A DNA stretch of 64,000 bases from Methylococcaceae bacterium (GTDB taxonomy: Bacteria; Pseudomonadota; Gammaproteobacteria; Methylococcales; Methylomonadaceae): NCBI GenBank assembly GCA_016715325.1, contig JADKAL010000005.1, positions 124,001 to 188,000 on the forward strand, given 5' to 3'. The translations under genes were made by a program, and so were the position numbers. The notes under the pieces were generated by a model. That model was given only the letters and a program-made list of their open reading frames with translations, did not search any database and was not told where the DNA came from. Of the stretch, positions 1 to 8,530 are shown piece by piece; the stretch's first letter is position 1, and every line of letters begins with the position of its first letter.

Positions 1-88
1 GCTGGCTAAGATGATTTGAGGTTTGTTAGTTTTTTTCATGATTTTTAATCGATAAGGTTCGCAAAGCTGGCTTATGAATTGGGGTACT

Positions 89-700
89 TTAATGAAAATG
101 CCAATTATTCTGCCATTGCTCAAAAATAAAATCACCAAGCGACATATTTACACCTTTAGGCATCCTAAATCGTGCGCCTCCCGAAGGTGTTAGTAAGGTT
201 TTACAGGTAATTTCGTGTGTTTGACAATACGTTAGAATAGCGTCCCAGCGTTGCCGCCAAAAGGCATCGTTGACGCTTCGGGTTAAATAAACCTGTTCTA
301 TAGAGTTATGTTTTACGAGTATGTCTAGTATATCCACAAAAGAAAACTCATCGAATTGCCGGGCAATTAAATCGTCACGGTAGTTTTTAAGGGATTCGAT
401 ATGATCGGCGTTGTTAGAGTCGGCATCGTCGATGCTTGCGATTAAGTCGGTTAAGGCAATTCGATGCCGACGGCAAAACGCTTTCCACTCGCTCGGCGAG
501 GCTTGCCGTAGCGGCTGTTCTCCGTAAAGTCGCGGTAAGACATCCCAGAAGTAATTATTCCGCGTCCGTCCGTAAAACCATTGTGCGTAATTGCTTAAAA
601 TATCCCAATCCGGATTAAATGTGCCGACGATTAAAGTTGCCGGTTCAAAGTCGAGCTGTTCTAAATGCAGATCGGTAATAAATTTGTGGCGACACGGCAT
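89..700 (-). CDS. Uracil-DNA-glycosylase-superfamily-like protein
   Basis: 203 aa. Seen: an N-terminal strand followed by GTFNP (residues 26-30) and then GRTRNNYFWDVLPRLYG (about 44-60), which resembles the 'VGTFP...RNxFW' start of small UDG-superfamily and Mug-like folds; a later LTPSGG stretch (about 169-174) sits where the family has its second active-site motif. The usual catalytic residues are not obvious, so enzymatic DNA repair is not demonstrated. It lies alone, 22 bp after a minus-strand membrane protein gene. Start chosen at the only early ATG. Fold-level call only; it could be a UDG-fold protein of unknown substrate. Confidence 0.5.
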   Translation of the reverse strand: MPCRHKFITDLHLEQLDFEPATLIVGTFNPDWDILSNYAQWFYGRTRNNYFWDVLPRLYGEQPLRQASPSEWKAFCRRHRIALTDLIASIDDADSNNADHIESLKNYRDDLIARQFDEFSFVDILDILVKHNSIEQVYLTRSVNDAFWRQRWDAILTYCQTHEITCKTLLTPSGGARFRMPKGVNMSLGDFIFEQWQNNWHFH

Positions 701-721
701 AGATAAATCGGATCATCAACA

Positions 722-1255
722 TCACGATTTTTTGTATCCGACCGCTGCTTTAATCCGTTGCACCAGCTCACCGGCCCACAGATTCTTAAACCAAGTTTTT
801 ATATTAACGATTTTAGCTTTGATATGGAGGTAAACCGTGCTGGTTTTGATCTTATGCAGCACAGACAGCAACCATTCGTAGCAGAATTTAAACCAAACGA
901 ACGTTAACAGTTTGTCCTGGGCAATCTTGAACAGCCAAAATGTGAAGGCCGCTATCGGGATTTTTCCGGCATAGATAATCACGGCAGGAATGATGAGTCC
1001 TTGTGCAAACAAACCGATGGCGACAACACCCAAGCCTTCGACAGCAGCAAAGAGGAATAAGAACAAGATTAGTAAGGTATAACGGTTGAGGCGGGCAATC
1101 GCAATTTCGACCTTTTGCAGGATCTTAAGGCCGTGAATAAATTCATAGATCGGTTCGGCAATTCGTTCCCAAATCAGTTCATCCAATATCAAGTAGATAA
1201 GAACCAATACCGTGAGAACGGCATTTAAGATTTTGCGATAGAGCGTTTTTAGCAT
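722..1255 (-). CDS. Hypothetical multi-pass membrane protein
   Basis: 177 aa from the ATG at 1255 (a TTG nine codons upstream is an alternative). Not recognised as a named family. Seen: a hydrophobic N-terminal helix (ILNAVLTVLVLIYLIL), a central hydrophobic pair (about residues 60-105), then a basic amphipathic C-terminal half rich in Lys and Trp. Likely an inner-membrane protein. It is followed closely by the UDG-like gene on the same strand, so the two may be co-transcribed. No catalytic motif is visible. Confidence 0.55.
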   Translation of the reverse strand: MLKTLYRKILNAVLTVLVLIYLILDELIWERIAEPIYEFIHGLKILQKVEIAIARLNRYTLLILFLFLFAAVEGLGVVAIGLFAQGLIIPAVIIYAGKIPIAAFTFWLFKIAQDKLLTFVWFKFCYEWLLSVLHKIKTSTVYLHIKAKIVNIKTWFKNLWAGELVQRIKAAVGYKKS

Positions 1256-1299
1256 GGGATTTTTCTTTGAAAGGACGAACAACGCGTGTTAAGGAGAAA

Positions 1300-1392
1300 T
1301 TATTGATTCGGCTTAGAGAAGTCTTAAGTTTCCGCTCGTCTTTCGACTGGCTCAAGACGATCGGTTCAGGCATTAGGAGGCTGAATCAATAA
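1300..1392. repeat. MITE-like repeat, copy 1
   Basis: About 93 bp bounded by inverted ends (TTATTGATTCGGC on the left, CTGAATCAATAA on the right) with the internal phrase TCTTTCGACTGGCTCAAG and CGGTTCAGGCATTAGG. The same ends and core phrases recur at 3826, 14035, 45757, 45901 and 61940. It is non-coding and sits between divergent genes. Confidence 0.6.
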
Positions 1393-1519
1393 CGGACTAT
1401 TGTGCAAGTATAATCGTTTGAATCAATTGCCTGAAAGAAATTTATCCGGTCTTCCTAAGCCTTGGGTGCTTTACTTCTGGATTATAATGCTCGACAACGT
1501 TTTATTTAGGATAAGAGCG

Positions 1520-2296
1520 ATGACGATTGACTGGACGAATACGGCAGCCGCGATCTGGCGGCAGCGGAAAGAAGTTTTACGACCGATTGCGCAAATCGAT
1601 CCTATCGGACTAGAAGATCTCTTGGGTATCGATGTTCAAAAGCAGCAAATGATTCAGAACACCGAGCGTTTTCTGACGGGATTACCTGCTAACAATGCCT
1701 TGCTCTGGGGCGCGCGTGGGACGGGCAAATCGTCCTTGATCAAGGCATTGTTGAATGCTTATAAAGCGCAAGGTTTACGGTTGATCGAAGTCGAGAAGCA
1801 GGACTTGGTTTGTTTACCCGACATTGTGGACGATATTCGGGAACTTCCGCAGCGCTTTATCGTTTATTGCGACGATCTTTCTTTTGAAGCGGGCGATAGC
1901 CGATATAAATCGTTAAAAAGCGTTCTTGAAGGATCGGTTGAATTGCCGCCCGATAATGTTCTCGTTTATGCGACATCGAATCGACGCCACTTGCTGCCGG
2001 AGCAGATGAAAGACAATCTCGATACACGTTTGGTGGACGGCGAAGTGCATTACTCCGATACCGTAGAAGAAAAAATTTCACTTTCGGATCGGTTCGGTTT
2101 ACGTTTGGCGTTTTATCCGCAATCGTCGGAGACTTATCTGGCGATTGTGGAAAGCTTATTCCCAAACGCATCAGACCTCGACACACTGCATAAAACGGCG
2201 TTGGATTATGCCCATCAGCACGCCTCTAAAAGCGGCAGGACAGCCAAGCAGTTTTATAACGCTTTTTCCGATAGCGATGTTGTAATAAAACAATGA
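1520..2296 (+). CDS. DUF815-family AAA+ ATPase
   Basis: 258 aa from the ATG at 1520, preceded by AGGATAAGAG; the reading frame stays open upstream to 1400 but that part lacks family character. Seen: GARGTGKS Walker A at 64-71, a Walker B-like VYCDDLS about 45 residues later, and the family phrase on 'bridging' small-loop residues (YATSNRRHLLPE, ending near residue 160). The family (DUF815) consists of stand-alone ATPases of unknown cellular role. Followed 30 bp later by corA on the same strand, possibly co-transcribed. Confidence 0.85.
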   Translation: MTIDWTNTAAAIWRQRKEVLRPIAQIDPIGLEDLLGIDVQKQQMIQNTERFLTGLPANNALLWGARGTGKSSLIKALLNAYKAQGLRLIEVEKQDLVCLPDIVDDIRELPQRFIVYCDDLSFEAGDSRYKSLKSVLEGSVELPPDNVLVYATSNRRHLLPEQMKDNLDTRLVDGEVHYSDTVEEKISLSDRFGLRLAFYPQSSETYLAIVESLFPNASDLDTLHKTALDYAHQHASKSGRTAKQFYNAFSDSDVVIKQ

Positions 2297-2326
2297 GATT
2301 AGGTATAGAGCAGAAGGGAACGAAAT

Positions 2327-3292
2327 ATGCTAATTAATTGTGTGGCTTATCAAGAAGGGAAAAAATTAAAGGATATTAGTATCGAAGAAATCAGCGATTA
2401 TCTTGAAATACCGGATTGTTTTGTATGGGTGGCTTTGCAGGATGTAAAACTAGAAGAGTTGGAAAAAATGCGCGAAGAATTCGATTTGCATCCGCTGGCA
2501 GTCGAAGATTCCTGGCAAAGCCATCATCGTCCTAAAGTCGAGGAATACGGCGATTCGGTTTTCGCCGTGATGCATTTGGTGAGGTTGGACGGCGATCACT
2601 TGACAGTCGGCGAAGTCGATGTGTTTGTCGGTTTAAATTTTGTACTTTCGGTGCGGAATCGAAGCAATGACGGTTTTCTCGGCGTAAGAACGCGTTGCGA
2701 ACGCGAGCCGCATTTATTGAGTCAAGGTTCCGGCTTCGTCTTTTACGCCTTGATGGATGCGGTGGTCGACCGTTATTTTCCGGTCTTAGATGCATTGGAA
2801 ACCGAACTTGAAGCGATTGAAGATCAGATATTCATCAAAGGATCCGCCAGTTCCAATATTGAACGGTTGTACACGCTAAAGCGTAAAGTTCTGACTTTAA
2901 AACATGCCGTTGCTCCTTTAATGGAAGACGCAGGCAAACTTTATAGAGGCCGAGTGCCGATGGTGTGTAGCAATTCACAGGAATATTTCCGCGACGTCTT
3001 CGATCATCTCATTCATATTAATGCATCAATTGATACGATGCGCGAAACGATCGGGACGGCCATTCAAGTCAATCTATCGATGGTGACGATAGAAGAAGGC
3101 GAAGTCAATAAACGTCTTGCCGCCTGGGCCGGGATATTTGCCGTTGCCACATTATTGGCTGGAATTTGGGGGATGAATTTCGAAATGATGCCGGAGCTCA
3201 AATGGAAATACGGCTATCCGTCAGCTTTGTCATTGATCGCTATTATTTGCGGCATTCTCTATCGTCGCTTTAAGAAAGCGGGGTGGCTGTGA
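2327..3292 (+). CDS. corA: CorA-family magnesium/cobalt transporter
   Basis: 321 aa, usual length for the family. Seen: long soluble alpha/beta N-terminal domain, coiled helical stretch (about 150-260), and two C-terminal transmembrane helices with the selectivity signature GMN at 282-284 followed by MPEL. Ends in a basic tail (RRFKKAGWL), as in CorA. Forms a homopentameric Mg2+ channel in the inner membrane. Ribosome site AGGGAACGAAAT precedes the ATG. Confidence 0.93.
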   Translation: MLINCVAYQEGKKLKDISIEEISDYLEIPDCFVWVALQDVKLEELEKMREEFDLHPLAVEDSWQSHHRPKVEEYGDSVFAVMHLVRLDGDHLTVGEVDVFVGLNFVLSVRNRSNDGFLGVRTRCEREPHLLSQGSGFVFYALMDAVVDRYFPVLDALETELEAIEDQIFIKGSASSNIERLYTLKRKVLTLKHAVAPLMEDAGKLYRGRVPMVCSNSQEYFRDVFDHLIHINASIDTMRETIGTAIQVNLSMVTIEEGEVNKRLAAWAGIFAVATLLAGIWGMNFEMMPELKWKYGYPSALSLIAIICGILYRRFKKAGWL

Positions 3293-3404
3293 CGAATAGA
3301 TAGCGCTAATTTTGCGATCACAATTTGATTTCTATCAATAGTTCCTTATGGATTTTGCGTTAAAGTTTTTGTTGTTTCAGTCATTTCTTCAGATGAGGTG
3401 GGCA

Positions 3405-3716
3405 ATGAAAATTATTAAATTGTTGATAATGCTATTCGTTTTATTCGGGGTAAACGTAGATTATTCGGTTGCTGTAGATAACAACGCTGCTAAAACTTCA
3501 GCAGTTAAAAATGCTGCAAAAACTAATGCCGAGATAGATTACGACGATAAATATAGAGCCTATTCAATGGATGGCGTAACCTCGGCCTCTAAGCTTGCTG
3601 CCCAACGAAGCCACACGGTAGCAGGAAAAGACGAACGCAATTTTGCGATCTTCACGTCGATAACGGTTGTCTTAATCATCTATTTTTTCTCGCAATTTGA
3701 ATTTTTCGATAAGTAA
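3405..3716 (+). CDS. Small exported/membrane protein of unknown function
   Basis: 103 aa from the ATG at 3405, placed after GAGGTGGGCA; an upstream in-frame ATG at 3348 has no ribosome site. Seen: an N-terminal signal-like helix (MKIIKLLIMLFVLFGV), an Ala/Asn/Lys-rich spacer, an acidic YDDKYRAYSMDG segment, and one C-terminal transmembrane helix (FAIFTSITVVLIIYFFSQF). No family recognised. It stands alone between corA and the aldehyde dehydrogenase gene. Confidence 0.5.
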   Translation: MKIIKLLIMLFVLFGVNVDYSVAVDNNAAKTSAVKNAAKTNAEIDYDDKYRAYSMDGVTSASKLAAQRSHTVAGKDERNFAIFTSITVVLIIYFFSQFEFFDK

Positions 3717-3825
3717 AGGCATCTCATAGAGAGATTTTCTCGCCACAGATTATATTCCAAATGTATATTTTTGAGTTTTGGATAACGGCAACCCCCCGTC
3801 GATATGACGGGTACTTTAAAGAACG

Positions 3826-3879
3826 TTGATTCGGAAGAAGCTAAGGCGTTTTCAAAAACTTTATAAGGCCGGAGCAATA
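3826..3879. repeat. MITE-like repeat, short copy 2
   Basis: Left end TTGATTCGG and right end TTATAAGGCCGGAGCAAT match the ends of the dispersed repeat family (best copy at 45757-45872), but the internal part is shortened to about 30 bp. Confidence 0.4.
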
Positions 3880-3943
3880 GATTTTCTATTTGTTGTCGTT
3901 ATACTGATTCAACAGAAGTTATAAACATAAAGAGGAGATAGGT

Positions 3944-5428
3944 ATGAACGCATTAAGTCCAAAGACGATTGAATTCATTGCAAAACCAAAACAGCTGCTG
4001 ATAAACGGGCGCTGGGAAGCCGCCGTTTCGGGAAAAAACTTTTCGGTAACGAATCCCGCGTCGGCGGAAGTCATTGCGCAGGTTGCCGAAGGCGACAAAG
4101 AGGATATCGATAAGGCTGTGAAGGCAGCGCGTCAAGCCCTGGAAAGTAGTGCCTGGGCAGCTATGACGCCGTCCGACCGGGGCAAGTTGATTTGGCGGAT
4201 CGGCGATTTGATCTTGAAATACGCTGACGAATTGGCGGAGTTAGAGTCGCTGGATAACGGCAAACCGTTCACCGTTGCGCGCGCCGCCGATGTTGCATTA
4301 TCGGCGGATATGTTTCATTACATGGCAGGCTGGGCTACCAAACGGCATGGCATAACGATCCCGATCTCGGCCTCCGGCGGCAATTATCATTCCTATACCC
4401 GGCTTGAACCGGTCGGTGTAGTCGGTCAAATAATTCCGTGGAATTTTCCATTATTGATGGCGGCCTGGAAGTTGGCTCCGGCATTAACAACCGGTTGTAC
4501 GATTGTTTTGAAAGTCGCTGAAGAAACGCCTTTATCTGCCTTGCGACTAGGTGAAATATTATTGGAAGCCGGATTGCCCGACGGTGTCGTCAACATCGTC
4601 ACCGGTTTCGGCGAAACCGCAGGTGCTGCGTTAGCGGCGCATCCTATGGTCGATAAAATCGCATTTACCGGTTCGACCGAAGTCGGGCGATTAATTGTCA
4701 AGGCCGCTGCCGGAAACTTAAAAAAAGTCTCGTTGGAACTGGGCGGCAAATCGCCGAATATCATTCTTAAGGATGCCGATTTAGAACTCGCGATTCCAGG
4801 CGCGGCCCACGCTATTTTCTTCAATCACGGTCAATGTTGCAATGCCGGGTCGAGGCTCTATGTCGAGCAAGCTATTTTCGATGAAGTTTCGGAAGGGGTT
4901 GCCGAAATCGCCAGCCACATCAAACTAGGCAACGGCTTAGACCCGCAAACCCAAATGGGACCGCTGGTTTCGAATACCCAATTCAATCGGGTTTGCGGCT
5001 ATCTGGATTCCGGCTATCAGGAAGGCGCGAAGGCGATTTGCGGCGGTAAAAAACGCGAAGGTGCGGGTTATTTCGTCGAGCCGACGGTATTGGTTAATGC
5101 CAGCCAGCAAATGAAAATCGTGCAGGAAGAAATCTTCGGGCCGGTTGTTGTCGCCATGCCTTTTAACGAAGTGGATGAACAACTTATCCAAAAAGCTAAC
5201 GATTCTATTTACGGACTCGCCGCCGGTGTCTGGACGCGCGACATCAGCAAAGCCCATCAAATCGCTAACCGCATAAAAGCCGGTACGGTGTGGATCAATT
5301 GCTACAGTGTTTTCGATGCAGCTCTACCCTTCGGCGGGTACAAGCAATCCGGTTGGGGACGCGAAATGGGCGCAGCGGTGTTGGAAAATTATACGGAGGC
5401 TAAGGCCGTTACAATTAATATCGGATAG
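3944..5428 (+). CDS. NAD(P)-dependent aldehyde dehydrogenase
   Basis: 494 aa, full length for the ALDH superfamily. Seen: cofactor-binding IPWNFP and FTGSTEVGR, the general-base glutamate in LELGGKSPN, the nucleophile cysteine in NHGQCCNAGSR, and the terminal GGYKQSGWGRE. Oxidises an aldehyde to the acid; the substrate is not determined by the sequence, though betaine- and phenylacetaldehyde-type enzymes look alike. A strong ribosome site (AGAGGAGATAGGT) precedes the ATG. Monocistronic; convergent with the K+ channel gene. Confidence 0.92.
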   Translation: MNALSPKTIEFIAKPKQLLINGRWEAAVSGKNFSVTNPASAEVIAQVAEGDKEDIDKAVKAARQALESSAWAAMTPSDRGKLIWRIGDLILKYADELAELESLDNGKPFTVARAADVALSADMFHYMAGWATKRHGITIPISASGGNYHSYTRLEPVGVVGQIIPWNFPLLMAAWKLAPALTTGCTIVLKVAEETPLSALRLGEILLEAGLPDGVVNIVTGFGETAGAALAAHPMVDKIAFTGSTEVGRLIVKAAAGNLKKVSLELGGKSPNIILKDADLELAIPGAAHAIFFNHGQCCNAGSRLYVEQAIFDEVSEGVAEIASHIKLGNGLDPQTQMGPLVSNTQFNRVCGYLDSGYQEGAKAICGGKKREGAGYFVEPTVLVNASQQMKIVQEEIFGPVVVAMPFNEVDEQLIQKANDSIYGLAAGVWTRDISKAHQIANRIKAGTVWINCYSVFDAALPFGGYKQSGWGREMGAAVLENYTEAKAVTINIG

Positions 5429-5458
5429 AGGTTTAATTTTTCTTGATAGCCGAGAGCC

Positions 5459-5884
5459 TTACTTATCTCGCCAGAGTTTCTGCATTTCAATAAACATGAA
5501 TGAAGACGTCCAGCCGATTAAGACCAGTCCGGTGAGTGCTTCCAAACCGGCCAGAAAACGGATGTCGCCGGTTGGATGGATGTCGCCGAATCCTAACGAA
5601 GTGTAATTGGTAAAGGAAAAATAGCTGCAATCCATCAAGCTATTATTAAATTCACCTTTTAAAGCGCCGAAGTGACCGCTTCGAATCTTGAAGTAATAGC
5701 CGAAAGCAAACAGCCAGATTTCCAAAACATGAGCGAAAAATGCGCCGAATAAGCCGAACAAAACCCGTAAACGATGTTTAAAGTTAAGTTTTGGTATCAG
5801 TATCGATAAAAAATTGAGCGCTTCATAATGGATCATGATTGCGCAAGCTACAAGAACGCAATTTATGGCAAAGGTATAGAACAT
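5459..5884 (-). CDS. Two-TM potassium channel family protein
   Basis: 141 aa. Seen: an N-terminal helix, a second helix (about 43-67), a pore helix with the selectivity-filter-like TSLGFGDIHP (about 96-105), then a final transmembrane helix (LEALTGLVLIGWTSSFMF). This is the minimal Ion_trans_2 layout without a cytoplasmic RCK domain. The filter reads SLGFGD in place of the commoner TVGYGD, so K+ selectivity is likely but not certain. Converges on the aldehyde dehydrogenase gene with a 30-bp gap. Confidence 0.8.
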   Translation of the reverse strand: MFYTFAINCVLVACAIMIHYEALNFLSILIPKLNFKHRLRVLFGLFGAFFAHVLEIWLFAFGYYFKIRSGHFGALKGEFNNSLMDCSYFSFTNYTSLGFGDIHPTGDIRFLAGLEALTGLVLIGWTSSFMFIEMQKLWRDK

Positions 5885-6334
5885 AATGGTTGATCAGTAA
5901 GAAGCCTACGGTTGTTGGTCATAAGCAATAATAGATGTTTATGATGACAGATTCCAATACCTCTTCGTCGTTTTATATAGATATTTAATTCCACAGCCGT
6001 TTTCACTCTTTCCCGGATGTAGAAAATTTAAATCAATGTTTTTTTTCTAGGTGTATTTTAATGAACAAGTAAGAATAAAGCGAAAACAGAGGATTTATCG
6101 AGATTGTAAGCGATTGATACGGATATTAAATGTTTGAAAATAAAGGAAGTTAATGCTTGCACAGTGCCGAACCCATTTTGTAGATTGGATGATTTGAATT
6201 TTTGTGAATAGCTCGCACTGTTGACAGTGATCAAGAGGAGGTTTGTGAAGAAAAAACGCAACATCAAATTTGCGTCTTTTTGGGGGGTAATGGATTTTAG
6301 ATGGAAAATAACAAGCTGAAATCCGTTAAGTATG
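5885..6334. other. Gene-free AT-rich stretch
   Basis: No convincing gene. An AT-rich open frame on the minus strand (6058-6267) has no ribosome site or family likeness. The 5' part must hold the promoter of the channel gene; I could not pick one reliably. Confidence 0.5.
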
Positions 6335-6375
6335 TTTCTTGCCTCTTTCAGATTTACTCTGAAAGAGGCAAGAAA
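6335..6375. other. Strong perfect hairpin downstream of dsbD
   Basis: An 18-bp perfect inverted repeat (TTTCTTGCCTCTTTCAGA, loop TTTAC, then its complement) ends 15 bp beyond the dsbD stop codon. Read along dsbD mRNA, no U tract follows the stem, so it is not a classical intrinsic terminator; an mRNA-stabilising or Rho-blocking 3' structure is more likely. Confidence 0.6.
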
Positions 6376-6390
6376 AAAAGTGATTTCGGT

Positions 6391-8319
6391 TTAAGACAGA
6401 CGGTTTAATTCCGCGATCATTTTTTGCGTCGCTTTATAATCCGTGCCGGACCATGCCAACTTTCCATCGGGTGTGATGATAGCAAAATAAGGTAGTCCGA
6501 TTTTCAACGGACGATGTTCTTGGCTGGCGCGAAATTTTTCGAATTCCGGTTCTTGATCGATTAATTTGACGGCGACTGCTTTTTCACGTAAAGCGTGATT
6601 AAGTTCTTCGTTTTTTGCGGTTTCTTTTTTAAATTCCGTGCAGTTAGCGCACCAGCTTGCGTAAAAATCGATAAAGATCGGCTTTCCCGTTTCTTGGGCA
6701 ACTTTCTTGGCGGCGTCGAAGCTTCTATACCACGCAATTCCGGCTTCGTTTTGTATCGCTTCAGTGCTGGAAACTTTTTCGATTGCCGTGTTTTGATTTG
6801 AAACGTTGTGCGCAAAAGATTCGGCTTGCGCTTGATTCATAAATGGAATTTGCCCTAACCCGGCAATAACCAGCCAACCTCCGATAATCATCGAGAGTAC
6901 GCCTACATAATGTTGCATTTTTTGATTAGGCTGAGCGTCTTGCGGCATTAAACTCAATACTTGACAATTCACCACAGCAATCCATATGGCAACTAAACCA
7001 ACAGCGATTGTATCGGTTGTTGCGGCATCAACACCCAGAACCCCCATCCCTTTTTGTAAATAAGTGTAAGCAAAATACAAAATCATAAAGCCGAAAGCAT
7101 ATTTGACTTTATTCATCCAATATCCGGCTTTAGGCATCTGTTTAAATTTAACGACGCTTATGATAAAGAATGGTAAGCCCACGCCTAAACCGAAGCCGCC
7201 CATCATCACGCTACCTTGCGAAGCGATGGTAAGCTTGCCCCAAAAGTCTAAACTCTGATTAATTAAGGCTAACGCAGCTGCTTTTTCGGCAATATTATCG
7301 GCTACCTGTAACAGCAAAGCGAATACGATAGGGCCGACGCACGGAGAAATGACAAGTCCGGCCACGCTACCCATTAACAAGGTGCCGCCAACGCCTTTGA
7401 CTTTAGAGGATTGTTGATCGAGCGTATAAACTTCGTTTTGCATGAAGCTAAGCTCGTAGAATCCCAGCAATGCTAAGGCAAAAAAAGCAAAGAACAGGGC
7501 GAAACCAAGGTTCACAGCGGCGGATTGCATAAAGGTATTAAACGCTCCGCCCGTCATGCCAGCCATAAGGCCTAAGATCATATAAGTCGCTATCATGCCG
7601 ATAAAATAGGCAGTCGCGTGATGCTTTTCCTTGCTGGCATTGCCGTTAGCTCTACCGACAATAAACAGGGAAGTAATCGGCAACATCGGGTAAACGCAAG
7701 GCGTAGCAACCGATAACAAACCGGCGATAAACATCAAGCCGAACATAATCGCCATGTTATCTTTATGGCTATTGAATAATGCCAAGAGCTTATCCATGAA
7801 GCTTGTCGCTTCTTCCGTTTGGCCAGAAGATTGGGCTGTATCACCGGCAATTGGTGGTAAGGCCAAATCAACCTTCGCGGTTTGCGGACGAAAACAAACA
7901 TTGGTTAATTCGTTGCAAAGCTGGTATCTAAGTTCCAGATCGGCTGAATTAACGATTGAAGGCTTTGAACCGGTTTGCGCCAATTCCAGTGTGAAGTCGC
8001 CTTTGTCGCGCAAAACTGTTGCCTTCACCAGACTATCATGAACACCGGCAGGTTTTTCGAATTTGTTAATTCGTAAACCGGATTCAGTCAATTTGGAATT
8101 GGGATCGACAGTAATCGGCAGGTATACATTTTCGTCACCGGCATCAAGATAAGCATGATGATCTTTCGGTACAGTTAAGGTTAACCGATACTGCGCAGGC
8201 CATTGGCTGGAATTAAGCGGCGTAACGCTAAGGTCCGCTTTGGGGGTTTCCGAATGGGCTAAGCTGATGCTTAGTATCCATAGTATTATGATGGTTAATA
8301 CGTTTTTCATTACATTCAC
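6391..8319 (-). CDS. dsbD: Thiol:disulfide interchange protein DsbD
   Basis: 642 aa. Seen: signal peptide (ILWILSISLAHSE), N-terminal periplasmic domain with Cys pair (LCNELTNVCF), an eight-helix membrane domain holding the two membrane cysteines (VATPCVYPMLP and ISPCVGPIVF), and a C-terminal thioredoxin domain with WCANC near residue 556. It carries electrons from cytoplasmic thioredoxin to periplasmic acceptors such as DsbC or TlpA-like proteins. It lies 211 bp downstream of the DUF3570 gene on the same strand, so it may supply the TlpA protein encoded at 10103. Confidence 0.95.
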   Translation of the reverse strand: MNVMKNVLTIIILWILSISLAHSETPKADLSVTPLNSSQWPAQYRLTLTVPKDHHAYLDAGDENVYLPITVDPNSKLTESGLRINKFEKPAGVHDSLVKATVLRDKGDFTLELAQTGSKPSIVNSADLELRYQLCNELTNVCFRPQTAKVDLALPPIAGDTAQSSGQTEEATSFMDKLLALFNSHKDNMAIMFGLMFIAGLLSVATPCVYPMLPITSLFIVGRANGNASKEKHHATAYFIGMIATYMILGLMAGMTGGAFNTFMQSAAVNLGFALFFAFFALALLGFYELSFMQNEVYTLDQQSSKVKGVGGTLLMGSVAGLVISPCVGPIVFALLLQVADNIAEKAAALALINQSLDFWGKLTIASQGSVMMGGFGLGVGLPFFIISVVKFKQMPKAGYWMNKVKYAFGFMILYFAYTYLQKGMGVLGVDAATTDTIAVGLVAIWIAVVNCQVLSLMPQDAQPNQKMQHYVGVLSMIIGGWLVIAGLGQIPFMNQAQAESFAHNVSNQNTAIEKVSSTEAIQNEAGIAWYRSFDAAKKVAQETGKPIFIDFYASWCANCTEFKKETAKNEELNHALREKAVAVKLIDQEPEFEKFRASQEHRPLKIGLPYFAIITPDGKLAWSGTDYKATQKMIAELNRLS

Positions 8320-8530
8320 CTTAATTTTGTGATTAGGAATGATCTATTTTTGGGTTGTGCTAAAGTCGGATTTATTCAGTCAGTTTTCGATAAGAATAAC
8401 CATAGCGGCTTACCGTATTAATAATGTGATTGAGTCTCTCATTATTAAAAGCTAAGTCCAGGACGCTTAAATTCCTTTAAAACTCAAGTATTCATGCTTT
8501 TAAATTGACTGAGTATTAAGCGACGGTTTG

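Noticed and set aside
4426..4824. Long open frame opposite the aldehyde dehydrogenase gene
   Set aside because: Antisense shadow of a clearly coding gene; no ribosome site or domain.
6058..6267. 69-codon open frame on the minus strand between the channel gene and dsbD
   Set aside because: AT-rich, no ribosome site, no protein-like composition or family likeness.
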